Positions 45,862 to 55,086 are shown, counted from the first letter of the stretch. The stretch: DNA of 64,000 bases from Streptomyces sp. P9-A2 (GCF_036634175.1 NZ_JAZIFX010000001.1:8184001-8248000), one strand, 5' to 3'. Translations and numbers: made by a program. Notes: generated by a model from the letters alone, not told the origin.

Positions 45862-45936
45862 GCACCACAACCACCAAGTCCGTCTGCCCGGCTGACGCCG
45901 AACGGACGCTGCCGCCTGCCCGGCTGATCTGGGATT

Positions 45937-46122
45937 TTCCGTTCAGAGGGCGTCGTAGAGCAGCGGCGCCTCCGGCGGTGGTGGGAGGCTGCGGCAGCCG
46001 ACCGGCTGAGCCCGCTTCCCCTGCGGGACCGGGCGGCCTCGCTGGCGGAGAGCAGCCGGGCCGTCATCGAGGCCCATCACGCGAGCCCGTCCGATCCCAA
46101 CCCGACGACGAAGGAGCCGTGA
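45937..46122 (+). pseudogene. C-terminal remnant of a tyrosine recombinase (Tn554 TnpB-like)
   Basis: The frame FRSEGVVEQRRLRRWWEAAA, LSPLPLRDRAASLAESSRAV and IEAHHASPSDPNPTTKEP with stop TGA 46120-46122 matches the tail of Streptomyces site-specific integrases that precede a TnpC-like gene. The stop overlaps the next ATG (TGATG), showing original translational coupling. The catalytic part is gone; the IS110 element ends just upstream, so that insertion or an associated deletion removed it. Confidence 0.6.
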
Positions 46123-46535
46123 TGGGACGCCGACCGCGTGACGAGGAAGCAGACCGGGCCGCGATCCGGGCTGCCGCCGACCGGCTCCTGGCCGGCACGC
46201 CGCTGCACTCGCAGGCCGGAAAGCTGACCGCGTCGGAGTTGATCACCGAGAGTGAGCTGCGGCGGGATGTCGTGTACCGGCACACCGATCTCATCCAGGA
46301 GTTTCAAGCCCGAGCCAAGGCCCAGGACTCCATCCCGACTGCGATGCAGGAACTCGCCGATGAGAACCGGCAGCTCAGGTCCGAGGCTGACGATTTGACG
46401 GTCGAGCTCCGTCGGGAGCAGGCGAAGAACAAAACCATGTGCATGATCATTGCTGAGCTCTCCTGCGACCTGGAACAGGCCAAGGCTGAACTCGCCGGAG
46501 TGTCCGGGGTGACGGTGCTGCCCAGCCGGCGCTGA
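46122..46535 (+). CDS. TnpC-like accessory protein of a tyrosine-recombinase transposon
   Basis: AAGGAG precedes ATG 46122; the protein has 137 residues. MGRRPRDEEADRAAIRAAAD then LLAGTPLHSQAGKLTASELI, TESELRRDVVYRHTDLIQEF and a long coiled coil (DENRQLRSEADDLTVELRRE) are the pattern of small proteins encoded third in tnpA-tnpB-tnpC (Tn554-type) modules. In that family TnpC helps orientation and frequency of transposition. It is apparently intact, but its recombinase partners are missing here. Confidence 0.7.
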   Translation: MGRRPRDEEADRAAIRAAADRLLAGTPLHSQAGKLTASELITESELRRDVVYRHTDLIQEFQARAKAQDSIPTAMQELADENRQLRSEADDLTVELRREQAKNKTMCMIIAELSCDLEQAKAELAGVSGVTVLPSRR

Positions 46536-46779
46536 CAGGGCCATCGTGGGAAAGGACCACGGTGGGCGAAACCATACGGTTCGAGGGTCCGGGACCTCCG
46601 TGCGCATTCGGCGTGAGATCGTCCACGGCTCTACTGCTGCGGGCCGGGACGGAGGGTGCGCGGGTGGTGACGATATGCTCACGCGGTGGGCCGGAATCCC
46701 CGTCGCGTCGTCGTCTGGGCTGCCGGAAGATCGGAGAAGGAGCCGGTCCGCTCGAGCGTGGGGCCAGGGGGGTGATGGG

Positions 46780-47733
46780 ATGCGGCAGGCCGGTGTACTC
46801 GATGTCGGGTGCCACAGTGCTCTGCTGACGGTGGTGCGCCGGCGCCCGGGGACGGTGCTGGAGCCGGTGTTCTCCCGCAAGGTGCGGTTGAGGCTGCACG
46901 AGACCCTCGACCGCAAGGGACGGCTGGACAAGGCCGGCATGAAGAACGTCGAGCGGGCAGTGGCCGAGGCCGTCGCCGCCGACCCGCGTCCGCACGGACC
47001 GGAAGTGTTCGCGTTCGCGACCTCCGTCATCCGGGACGCGCCCAACCGCGACGAGATCATCGAGCGGGTGGCACGCACCACTGGCACCCGCCTGCGCGTG
47101 CTGACCGGCGTTGAGGAGGCGCGGCTGGCCTACGTGGCCGCCCGCCAGTGGGCAGGCCCGACGGCCGGGCAGCTGCTGGTCCTGGACATCGGCGGCGGCA
47201 CCGTAGAGATCGCCTCCGGCACCGGAGACCAGCCCCGCGCCCTCCACTCGCTGCCACTAGGTGCTCGCAGGATCACCCGAGACTGGCTTCCCGGCGGCAC
47301 CGCGCCATCCCAACGCCGCCTGGCCGAGATCCGGCAGCACCTTCATCGGTCCCTGGAAGCCGTGCCCGGTCTGCCGCAGGCCGAACCGGATGGGCGGGTG
47401 CTGGCCTGTTCCAAGACCTTCGAACAGCTCGCCCGGCTCGCCGCCGCCCAGGGCAAGACACCGCGAGCCGGACGGCGGCTGGCGCTACCCCAACTGCGCA
47501 CGTCAGTCTCTCTGCTGGCCGCCGCGGGCCCGTCCCGCCGTGCCAAGCTGCCGGGCATCTCCCGGCACCGCGCCGAACAGTCCCTGGCCGGAGCCCTGAT
47601 CGCACAGGCCCTCATGGAAGCCTGCGGGGCCAAGAGCGTCGAGATCTGCCCGTGGTCCACCCGGGAAGGGCTATTGCTCGAACACCTCGGCCCGCCCCAC
47701 ATCACAGCCGACCGTTCCCGCCTGGTCGGCTGA
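46780..47733 (+). CDS. Ppx/GppA-family phosphatase
   Basis: ATG 46780 begins MRQAGVLDVGCHSALLTVVR; the protein has 317 residues. It shows the ASKHA fold: a first phosphate loop in LDVGCHSALL, then FAFATSVIRDAPNRDEII, GVEEARLAYVAARQW and the second loop LLVLDIGGGTVEIASG. The family hydrolyses polyphosphate or pppGpp. The usual first loop is DxGSNT/SxHLL; here Gly-Cys-His replaces Gly-Ser-Asn, which could affect metal or phosphate binding. An isolated gene between mobile-element debris. Confidence 0.85.
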   Translation: MRQAGVLDVGCHSALLTVVRRRPGTVLEPVFSRKVRLRLHETLDRKGRLDKAGMKNVERAVAEAVAADPRPHGPEVFAFATSVIRDAPNRDEIIERVARTTGTRLRVLTGVEEARLAYVAARQWAGPTAGQLLVLDIGGGTVEIASGTGDQPRALHSLPLGARRITRDWLPGGTAPSQRRLAEIRQHLHRSLEAVPGLPQAEPDGRVLACSKTFEQLARLAAAQGKTPRAGRRLALPQLRTSVSLLAAAGPSRRAKLPGISRHRAEQSLAGALIAQALMEACGAKSVEICPWSTREGLLLEHLGPPHITADRSRLVG

Positions 47734-47965
47734 GCCCAAGGGACGTCGAAAGTGTCGACATCCGCACCATGATGGTGGCCACCGTGAATGGGCATGAGTC
47801 AAAGGGGATCCAGTTCCTCGCTCGCGATCCCCCGACGATATGAGCGCGGCTCAGATCCACCGGTGTTGACGATGCCTCCGATGAGGGCGGCGACGGCGGA
47901 GACGAGTGCGAGCAGTGTGGACAGGTGCGGGTATCCTGTGCCGCTCGAAAAGTCGTTGCCGCAGG
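47734..47965. other. Short gap between Ppx/GppA and integrase remnant
   Basis: Nothing recognisable in these ~230 bases. Confidence 0.4.
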
Positions 47966-48219
47966 TCACGCGGCGTATCTGTACTCGCTGATGAGGCCGC
48001 CGAGGATGCGGGTGCGCAGCAGTTTGCGGGCGCCGGTGTCTATCGCGGTGGGCTGTTTCTGGGCATCGGGTGGTAGCCGGTTGCGTGCCTGGTGGGGCCG
48101 ATGCTCGTGGTGGTGCCTCTGGTAGGCCGCAAGCACCTGCCGGGGCGTTGTCACGTTGGTGAGTGCGTGGGTGTCTGACGGTGTGTCGGGTGTGGTGGGG
48201 CCGGGTTCCGGCTCCGTGT
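47966..48219 (-). pseudogene. Integrase-core transposase, C-terminal fragment
   Basis: The minus-strand reading RQVLAAYQRHHHEHRPHQAR, NRLPPDAQKQPTAI and LLRTRILGGLISEYRYAA with stop at 47966 is the characteristic tail of a group of Streptomyces rve-type integrase/transposases (...HYN.HRPHQ....P......RILGGLI.EY...). Everything upstream has been replaced by the IS6 remnant. Confidence 0.65.
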
Positions 48220-48942
48220 TCACGCTGCGGCAGGCGGGCCGGCGACGCCGGTGACCTGGTCCCAGATAGCGCACCGGATGGTCATCTCGGTGCGGTATTC
48301 GGGGGCGGTCATCCGGTGCCGGCGTGGCCGGAAGTGGGGTGAGATGCCGCTGAACGCAGATCAGGAACCGTTGTGCTCCGCCGATGCTGCGGAAGCCTTT
48401 CATGGCGCGTTCGTGCTGCCTCGTCGGCTGGTGGGAGTTCTCGGCCCGGTTGTTCAGGCCTTTGTGGGCACGGTGTTCGACGGAGGGCATCACCTCGCGG
48501 TGGGCGGCGCGTAGGAGCGGAGTTTGTCCGTGACGATCACCCGTGGCACCGTGCGGGTCGTCTTCAGCAGGCGGCGGAAGAAGCGCCGGGCCGCGACCTC
48601 GTCCCTTCGGCCCTGGACCAGGAGGTCGAGCACGGTGCCGTCGGCGTCGACGGCCCGCCACAGGTAGTGCGGCTCTGCGTTGATCTTGATGAAGAGCTCG
48701 TCCAGGTGCCACGTGTCCCCGGGCCGGGGCCGTCGGCGGCGCAATCCGTTCGCGTAGGTCCGGCCGAACTTGGCGGACCAGCGGCTGATGGTCTCGTGGG
48801 AGACGAGGACGCCGCGCTGGATCATCAGTTCCTCGACCTCGCGGAACGACAGCGGGAAGCGGTGGTACAGCCACACGCAGTGCGCGATGATCTCGACCGG
48901 GTACCGGTGCCCCTGGTACGACGACGGCGGCGCGCTGTCCAC
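48220..48942 (-). pseudogene. IS6-family transposase with frameshifts
   Basis: The reading starts MDSAPPSSYQGHRYPVEIIA, HCVWLYHRFPLSFREVEELM, VLVSHETISRWSAKFGRTYA and DTWHLDELFIKINAEPHYLW (first Asp), then VTDKLRSYA (second Asp). There the frame breaks. It continues as HREVMPSVEHRAHKGLNNRA-ENSHQPTRQ (Glu) in another frame, and after RFLIC shifts again to SAFSGISPHFRPRRHRMTAP and a stop at 48220. The DDE residues are all present but spread over three frames. A related copy lies at the right edge of the window. Confidence 0.82.
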
Positions 48943-49002
48943 GGACGGCTCCTCCCGGCATGACCAACCAGAAGATCATCCCACCCGGTCGGCCAACATG
49001 AC

Positions 49003-49164
49003 AGTGCCGCGCGGGCGTCCCCGGCAGGCTCTGATCGAAGCGAGCGGCCGGGCTCAACTGATCGTTGCCGGGGCGACTTCGCCGGACTGCTGCTGGGCTC
49101 GATCAGCCAGGCCGTTTTCCACCACGTGCACTGCCCGGTCACCATGGTGCGTTCTGGCCTGTGA
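49003..49164 (+). pseudogene. Universal stress protein, C-terminal fragment
   Basis: RPRQALIEASGRAQLIVAG in one frame, then RGDFAGLLLGSISQAVFHHV and HCPVTMVRSGL in another, reproduces the end of UspA-type proteins (G-x(9)-G-S ATP-binding end, then HCPVTVVR). The N-terminal ~90 residues are missing and one frameshift separates the pieces. Confidence 0.6.
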
Positions 49165-49710
49165 AGCGCGCTGACCGTGCCACACGCCCTGCTTCCCAGG
49201 CACCGAAATTGCCCTGATCAGCATGGTCGCCGTCTGCTCGTGCCTCCCGAAGAAGGAGTGTCCCCGCCGGTGAGGAAGCCGCAGGCGGAGGCCATGGCCG
49301 GGAGGTGGAGCACCGCAGACCGTCCCTGTCGTGTGCCGCCGGGAGAGCCAGTCGATATTGTGCGCGGTGACGATCCCGCAGAGGCGTCCGCCGTCCCCGC
49401 AAACCGTCTGTGTCAGGCAGCGAACAGGCAGGCGGCTTTCCGATGCAGGCCGAACGGCCTCGGCGGCCTGGGCCTGTGGTCGACAAACCGGTGGCTCGCG
49501 GCTCGGAGGGCGACTGATCGGCAGCACGGGTGGCGGTCACGCCGCGCCGCGCTTCCCCGGCGGGTCTCGCGGCAGCGGACAGGCGCGCATCGTGGCCGCG
49601 ACCTGGGCATCCGGCTCTGCTGCGGCGCAGTGCCATCTCGACCTACGCGGGACACGCCGACCGGGCTCCTTCGACGGCGGCGGCCGCATCCGCCCCATAC
49701 CCTCGGCGCT
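49165..49710. other. Gap upstream of the YceI gene
   Basis: About 545 bases with no assignable gene. A minus-strand frame around 49300-49450 (VCGDGGRLCGIVTAHNIDW) faintly resembles a CBS domain and may be another remnant. Confidence 0.35.
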
Positions 49711-50283
49711 GTGACGCTGACAGACGGAACGTACCGGCTCGGGCCATCGACCGGCCGCCTCCTGATCAGGACCGGCCGCGCCGGGCTGGGCCGCAGGGCG
49801 GGGCACGACCTCACGATCGAGGCCACCCGGTGGTCCGGGGAAGCCGTGATGTCCGTCGGTCACCCCGACAGGTCGTCGGTGGCTGTGGCGGTCGAGACGG
49901 GCTCACTGGAGGTCCGGGAGGGAACGGGCGGGCTGAAAGCGCTCACCGAGGCCGACCGGGCCGAGATCAAACGGACTCTCGGGGGCAAAGCTCTGCTGCA
50001 CACCGCAGAGCACCCCACGATCACCTTCCGTTCCACCGGCATCACGGGCACGCCGCAGTCCTTCGAGATCACCGGGGAGCTCACCATCAGGGGCCGGACC
50101 CACCCGGTGACGGTGCACGGGAAAAGCAATGGCGACGGGCTGTTGCGCGGCTGGGCGACCGTCACGCAATCCACCTGGGGAATCAAGCCCTACACCGCGT
50201 TCCTGGGTGCGTTGCGGCTGGCCGACGAGGTCCGGGTGGAGTTCGAGGTGGCCAGGCCCGAACCGGTGGACGGGGCTGGATGA
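49711..50283 (+). CDS. YceI-family lipocalin-like protein
   Basis: GTG 49711 begins MTLTDGTYRLGPSTGRLLIR; the protein has 190 residues. The YceI beta-barrel pattern is complete: AGLGRRAGHDLTIEATRWSG, SSVAVAVETGSLEVREGTGG, then LHTAEHPTITFRSTGITG, the ELTIRGRTHPVTVHGKSNGD block, and FLGALRLADEVRVEFEVA at the end. There is no signal peptide, so it is probably cytoplasmic. YceI proteins bind polyisoprenoid-like or amphiphilic ligands; the ligand here is unknown. Confidence 0.87.
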   Translation: MTLTDGTYRLGPSTGRLLIRTGRAGLGRRAGHDLTIEATRWSGEAVMSVGHPDRSSVAVAVETGSLEVREGTGGLKALTEADRAEIKRTLGGKALLHTAEHPTITFRSTGITGTPQSFEITGELTIRGRTHPVTVHGKSNGDGLLRGWATVTQSTWGIKPYTAFLGALRLADEVRVEFEVARPEPVDGAG

Positions 50284-50338
50284 CCACCCGGCTCAAGGCT
50301 TCGGGCGCGGCGACCGCGCGGCCGCCTACTGTGGAGGA

Positions 50339-50638
50339 ATGAGCGAGTTCGGAGGAATGAGCGGGATCGTCGTCGTGTACGAGCTCGACAAGCCGATGGC
50401 CCCGCGCATTTCCCCGGGGATACCGGCTTGTGCGGAACGTCCTGTCCGCAGGGTGCACGCAGCGCCCTCCGCCCCGGGGGCACCCGCCACCACGGGACCG
50501 CGGACCCTCTGCGGCAAGGACACCTTCGCCATGGAGAAGGCCGGCTGGAAGCCCTCCGAGCGCCCCGGGGCGCCCTGGTACCCCGCGGGGTACGCATCCG
50601 TGGTCTGCCCCGACTGCGATGCCGTGATCGAGACCTGA
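50339..50638 (+). CDS. Small hypothetical protein with zinc-ribbon-like cysteines
   Basis: GGAGGA overlaps the region before ATG 50339; the protein has 99 residues (an ATG at 50357 with its own GGAGGA is an alternative). The C-terminal third reads TLCGKDTFAMEKAGWKPSER, then WYPAGYASVVCPDCDAVIE. This gives a Cys, a CxxC and aromatic residues as in small actinobacterial zinc-ribbon proteins. The N-terminal half is low-complexity. Function unknown. Confidence 0.55.
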   Translation: MSEFGGMSGIVVVYELDKPMAPRISPGIPACAERPVRRVHAAPSAPGAPATTGPRTLCGKDTFAMEKAGWKPSERPGAPWYPAGYASVVCPDCDAVIET

Positions 50639-50851
50639 CCGGTATACCGCCAGCCCGATGTCGCGGCTCTGCGGGGAGTATTCCGCCAGGGTCCCCCACC
50701 CCCGTCCACACGCTCGTGCGAAAGCGGTCCCGACCCACCGTTGACACGCCACCGCGAGCACGAGCTGCAGCACCCAGCTCGCCGCGCGGCGGCCGCTCCG
50801 AGCATAGGCTGCCGTTTTTAACGGTCTGGCAGCGCCCGCCTTTTGCTATCC

Positions 50852-51283
50852 TCACCGCCCTTGTTCCACGCACTCCTTGAAATGCTCCAGATCGCTCCGG
50901 ACGAGCCGCTCGATCGCGTTCGCCTGGGCGAATCCCTTCGGCCCGCCGAGGGCCTCCCTGATCGCGCCCGGGTCGTACTCGAGCCTGGCCTGGACCCGGG
51001 TGCGGTTCTCATCGATCGGCTTCAGCGAGACGGAACCCATCAGCTCGGGGGCGCCCGTGGTGTGCCACTCCATCACGCCTTCCCCCCTGCGGTCCGAGAC
51101 CTCGGCCTCCAACTCCCGGACCCGGCCGTCGGCCTCGACCTCCAAACGCGCCCGACCCCCCGCCTCCGTACGGACCTCGCGCACTCCTTCCACGAAGCGC
51201 GGATAGTCCTCCACCCGGTGGAGGCTGTCCCAGACCGTGTCGATCGGAACTCCGACGTCGATGTGTTCTTCGAGAGTGCTCAT
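50852..51283 (-). CDS. SRPBCC / polyketide cyclase-like protein
   Basis: GGAGGTAGGCC precedes ATG 51283; the protein has 143 residues. MSTLEEHIDVGVPIDTVWDS, EDYPRFVEGVREVRTEAGGR, then VMEWHTTGAPELMGSVSLKP and LEYDPGAIREALGGPKGF cover the whole START-like fold of the cyclase/dehydrase group. These proteins bind hydrophobic small molecules, and many Streptomyces members are stress-associated with no known reaction. It is complete. Confidence 0.85.
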   Translation of the reverse strand: MSTLEEHIDVGVPIDTVWDSLHRVEDYPRFVEGVREVRTEAGGRARLEVEADGRVRELEAEVSDRRGEGVMEWHTTGAPELMGSVSLKPIDENRTRVQARLEYDPGAIREALGGPKGFAQANAIERLVRSDLEHFKECVEQGR

Positions 51284-51397
51284 GGCCTACCTCCATGTTC
51301 GGCCCACGACATGGCCATCTGCATCCAGTGTGCGCCCGGTAATAGATCATCGACCGAAATACGAGACGGACTGACCACCATGTGACTCACTCGATGG

Positions 51398-51417
51398 CCT
51401 GGCCTGGCCTGGCCTGG
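51398..51417. repeat. GGCCT pentanucleotide tandem repeat (x4)
   Basis: Four copies of GGCCT in a row between the SRPBCC gene and the small protein at 51572. Confidence 0.7.
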
Positions 51418-51571
51418 TCCGGTCGGCTTCCGGATCCCTCCCGGGCCGAGGCCGCCCGCGATGCCGCACCCCGGGGCTGGACTCGCCCGGCGACACCCTG
51501 CGGATCTCGGGCTCGGAACCCCGGAAGGACCGGAAGCTGCGGGCCGACCGGTCCCGGCGCATGCTGGTGCC

Positions 51572-51790
51572 ATGGACGTGCGCCCACCTGTGGTCGTGCA
51601 TCCGCCGGAGTCGGACAGCGGTCGGCGGCTGACTATCCACGGCGCGCGCGTGGGCATCGCGTACAGCCTGTTCGACGTGCTGGACTTCCTGCACTGTACG
51701 GGCCTGCCCGCCCAGGATCGGGCGGTCGACGACCCCGAGCTGATCGAGTGGCGCGTCGGCGGACCATATGTCTGGAACAGCACGGCGTAG
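51572..51790 (+). CDS. Conserved small Streptomyces protein
   Basis: ATG 51572 gives 72 residues: MDVRPPVVVHPPESDSGRRL, TIHGARVGIAYSLFDVLDFL, then DPELIEWRVGGPYVW near the end. The RRLTIHG...DVLDFL and DDPELIEWRGG pattern recurs in Streptomyces genomes as an uncharacterised family. No function can be assigned. The gene is intact. Confidence 0.65.
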   Translation: MDVRPPVVVHPPESDSGRRLTIHGARVGIAYSLFDVLDFLHCTGLPAQDRAVDDPELIEWRVGGPYVWNSTA

Positions 51791-51898
51791 CCACCGTCGC
51801 TCCGTCTTTCCCCGACATCGCGTATCGTCCCGTGCCCACTCCGCAGCCCGCTCGTTCATGCACCGCCGGTCCCGGCGCACCTTGCACACAGGAACCGG

Positions 51899-52700
51899 TC
51901 ACCTCCCATCGGCCCGGGGCGGCGGGATCCGGCGCTCGAGCCTGGCCGTCCCCCACTCGTCTCCGACGCGTACGACCGCCAGCGTGATGTTCTCGGGCCC
52001 GCCCGCCGCGATGGCGGCCTTCCATGGCTCAAAAGCCGCCCGGCCGTCGTCGTACTCCCTCATCACCTCGTCGAGCACGTCGGTCGTCAGCAGGTCGGTC
52101 AGGCCGTCTGTGAAAATGAGGCAGCGGTCACCGGACGCCACCGGGGTGGCCGTCACGTGAGGACGGATGGGACGGTAGACGGGGGTGCCGCCCAAGCACA
52201 GGGTCACGAGGGACGTGGTGCGCTCCCCGGGATCGAGCGGGGGGCTGTCGTCGACGCTCATCTGGCGCAGCCCGCCGCGGGAGGTCGCGAAGACCCGGCT
52301 GTTACCCACGTTGAACACCAGCAGCGAGCCGGGCTGGACGACGACGCCGGCGACCGTCGTCCCCATGGCTGACAGCTCGCTTCCGTCGCCGCCGGCGGCC
52401 TCGCACACGGCGCGGTTGCAGGCGTTCAAGGCGTCACGGACAGCATCCTGGCTGCTCAGGACGGGACCGATCGATGCGATCCGGCGGACGGCCATGGCGC
52501 TGGCCACGTCGCCGCCCGGATGTCCGCCGAGCCCGTCGGTGACGGCGACGACGAGGGGCATCCCGAGCGGGAAGACCAGGGTCTGCGGATTCTCGGTCAC
52601 GGTGGCGCACCAAGGTCCACGGTCCGACGACGAGGCTGTCCTCGTTCCCCTCGCGGAGCAGCCCGGAGTGGCTCAGCACACTCACAGCGACATACGGCAT
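51899..52700 (-). pseudogene. PP2C-family Ser/Thr phosphatase, frameshifted
   Basis: ATG 52700 starts MPYVAVSVLSHSGLLREGNE-DSL (motif with the RxGNEDS metal residue). Near 52602 an extra G shifts the frame: GPWTL should run on to CATVTENPQTLVF but continues as VRHRDRE. The second frame has VAVTDGLGGHPGGDVASAMA (DGxGG), MGTTVAGVVV, LIFTDGLTDLL and GGPENITLAVV, i.e. all remaining PP2C metal-binding motifs, ending at 51899. If the shift is real the phosphatase is inactive. Internal initiation would give a protein without the first Asp. Confidence 0.8.
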
Positions 52701-53046
52701 GGAGCCCGCCGCCTTCCCGCACCGGGCACACCGACGCAGGCCAGGCTCCCGCTCCAAGTCTAGGAGCCGCCCGGTGCGACGGCTCCGGCTCCCATGCCGC
52801 CAAAAGCGCCGAAGCCGGCGCGGTCGCCAACTCCCATGACGTCAGCGGATCGTGGGCAATTTCCGTGCGCGAGAGGCCGGTGCCTTCCAGACCTACGTCG
52901 TGATTCCTCGGCTCGGCCCGGGGACGGTGTTCGCACCGCTTACGGTTCCGGACGACTCGACAGGAGAGCCGGCTGCCGAAGCTCGCACCGCCAGGCCGCA
53001 CACTGATCCAGGCGAGCCTCGGCCGGGTGTGGCTTCTGGAGTGGGG
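52701..53046. other. Gap between PP2C and IS5-family element
   Basis: About 345 bases with no recognisable gene on either strand. Confidence 0.4.
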
Positions 53047-53050
53047 CTAG

Positions 53051-53989
53051 GGTGCGTTTCGAAAGTGCTGGTCACGGCCACTCGTTGATCGCTGCGACCA
53101 GTATGGTCGTTTCGTAGCGGATGGCGAGTTTGTCATATCTCGTGGCGACCGCACGGTGGTGCTTGAGGCGATTGATTCCGCACTCCACCGCGTGGCGCTC
53201 CTTGTAGTCGGCCTTGTCGAACTTCGGTGGCCGGCCACCGTGGGAACCGCGCTTCTTGCGGTTGGCGATCTGGTCGCGTTTCTCCGGGATCGTGCGGCTG
53301 ATACCGCGCTTGCGCAGGTAGGCGCGGTTCGCGCGGGAGCCGTACGCCTTGTCGGCACGAACCTTGTCCGGCCGGGTGCGCGGGCGGCCCGGCCCGAGCC
53401 GGGGCACCCGGATACGGCCCAGGACCACCTGGAACTGCGGGGAGTCACCGCGCTGCCCGGCCGTTATGACCAGCGACATAGGTTTCTGGGCCTGCTCGAC
53501 CGCCAGGTGCAGCTTGGTGGTCAGCCCGCCCGGGAACGTCCGAGCCCGTGATCATCGGGCTCGGTGAAGACACCACCTGGCGGCTCGACCTGCAGATCCC
53601 CTTTTTTGCGGGCACCAGCCGCATGCTGGTGGGCGCGGGCGATGGTCGAGTCCACCGAGACGTCCCAGGTGATCAGCCCCTCGGCGTCGGCCCGGGCCTG
53701 CAGTTGCTCGAAGACGCGGTGCCAGGTGCCGTCCCGCTGTCAACGCCGGAACAGGCCATAGACGGTCTCCCACGGGCCATACCGCTCGGGTACGTCCCGC
53801 CAGGGAGCGCCGACGCGGGTGCGCCAGCGTATGCCGTCTATCAGCTGCCGCTTGGTGTGCACCGGTGGCCGTCCAGGCTTCTTGCCCACCGGGAGCAAGG
53901 GTTCCAGCTTCGCCCACTGTGCATTCGTCAGGTCATGCCGCCCCACGAAGTGGATCTTGACACATCAAGATCCACTTTTGAAACGCACC
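53051..53989 (-). mobile_element. IS5-family (IS427-like) element inserted at CTAG
   Basis: Inverted repeats GGTGCGTTTCGAAAGTG (53051 on) and the complement of GGTGCGTTTCAAAAGTGG (ending at 53989) are flanked by CTAG at 53047-53050 and 53990-53993. TA/CTAG targets are typical of this branch. A perfect 13-bp palindrome with CACA loop (53948-53977) lies just inside the right end. Confidence 0.85.
53072..53946 (-). pseudogene. IS5-family transposase with nonsense codon and frameshift
   Basis: MGRHDLTNAQWAKLEPLLPV starts at ATG 53946, then WRTRVGAPWRDVPERYGPWE. After GLFRR a TGA (53740) stands where TGG (Trp) is expected. The same frame continues QRDGTWHRVFEQLQARADAE and WDVSVDSTIARAHQHAAGAR (first Asp) to RSR near 53545. 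There one base is missing, and a second frame gives [40 protein letters not shown] (second Asp) and [20 protein letters not shown] (Glu) to the stop at 53072. The transposase is inactive unless trans-complemented. Confidence 0.8.
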
Positions 53990-54922
53990 CTAGAACACCG
54001 ACAGTCCCGTGAGTGTTGTGAAGCGGTCCAGGGCCGCCACTCCCGCCACCGAGTTGCCCCGCTCGTCCAGGCCGGGCCCCCATACGCAGAGCGTGCAGCG
54101 GCCGGGGACGACGGCGATGATGCCACCGCCGACACCGCTCTTGCCGGGCAGGCCCACGCGGTAGGCGAAGTCGCCCGCGGCATCGTACGTTCCGCAGGTG
54201 AGCATGATCGCGTTGACCTGTTTGGCCTGACTCTGGGTCAGCAGACGGGTGCCGTCGGCGCGGATGCCGTGCCGGGCGAGGAAGCCGGTGGCCAGGGCGA
54301 GGTCGGCGCAGGATGCCTCGATGGAGCACTGGCGGAAGTACTGGTCGAGGAGGACCGGGACCGGGTTCCCGATGTTCCCGTACGACGCCATGAAGTGGCC
54401 GAGCGCGGCGTTGCGGTCGCCATGGGCGGACTCGGAGGCGGCGACGCCTTTGTTGATGGCGAGCTCCGCGTTGTCGCTCTCCGCGCGCAGGAACTCCAGG
54501 AGGGTGCCCGCCGCGTCGCCGCTCTGGGTGTGGAGGCGGTCGGTGACGACGAGTGCGCCGGCGTTGATGAACGGATTGCGCGGGATGCCGTTCTCGTACT
54601 CCAGCTGCACCAGCGAGTTGAAGGGGTTGCCGGAGGGCTCGCGGCCGACGTGCTCCCACAGCGTGTCGCCCTCGCGGGCCAGGTCAAGGGCGAGGGTGAA
54701 GACCTTGGAGATGGACTGCGTGGAGAACGGCTGCCGCCAGTCCCCGACTCCGTAGACCGTGCCGTCCAGCTCCGCGACGGCCATGCCGAACCGGTGCGGG
54801 TCGCATGCCGCGAGCGCCGGGATGTAGTCGGCGGGCCGGCCACGTCCGGGCATGCTCTCGATCTCGGCGGCGATGCGGTGCAGAAGTGGCTGGAAGGTGT
54901 GTGACGAGGTCATGGTCACCAT
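53990..54922 (-). CDS. glsA: Glutaminase A
   Basis: ATG 54922 (MVTMTSSHTFQPLL), or the second ATG at 54913, gives about 310 residues, the usual size. The beta-lactamase-like Ser motif is FSTQSISKVFTLALDL; others are QLEYENGIPRNPFINAGALV, DRNAALGHFMASYGNIGNPV, TYDAAGDFAYRVGLPGKSGV-GGGI and CVWGPGLDERGNSVAG. It hydrolyses glutamine to glutamate and ammonia in the cytosol. The stop codon TAG is part of the CTAG target duplicated by the IS5-family element, so the protein is intact but its 3' region is replaced by the element. Confidence 0.93.
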   Translation of the reverse strand: MVTMTSSHTFQPLLHRIAAEIESMPGRGRPADYIPALAACDPHRFGMAVAELDGTVYGVGDWRQPFSTQSISKVFTLALDLAREGDTLWEHVGREPSGNPFNSLVQLEYENGIPRNPFINAGALVVTDRLHTQSGDAAGTLLEFLRAESDNAELAINKGVAASESAHGDRNAALGHFMASYGNIGNPVPVLLDQYFRQCSIEASCADLALATGFLARHGIRADGTRLLTQSQAKQVNAIMLTCGTYDAAGDFAYRVGLPGKSGVGGGIIAVVPGRCTLCVWGPGLDERGNSVAGVAALDRFTTLTGLSVF

Positions 54923-55086
54923 TGTGTCGTCGGGTCCTCCGGGGCGCGCATGGGGTGGAGCTGAGCTGGGTGGGTGCGGGTGGTTCGTGGCTGGTCGCAG
55001 TGTACGAACCGGCCTCGGGCTTTTGAGGGGCGCGGGGAACCGCGCGCTCAGCCCATGACGACCGGCACTGTGCGAACCGGCCGGAG

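Noticed and set aside
44230..45870. 546-codon minus-strand frame opposite the IS110 transposase
   Set aside because: Antisense shadow of the DEDD transposase.
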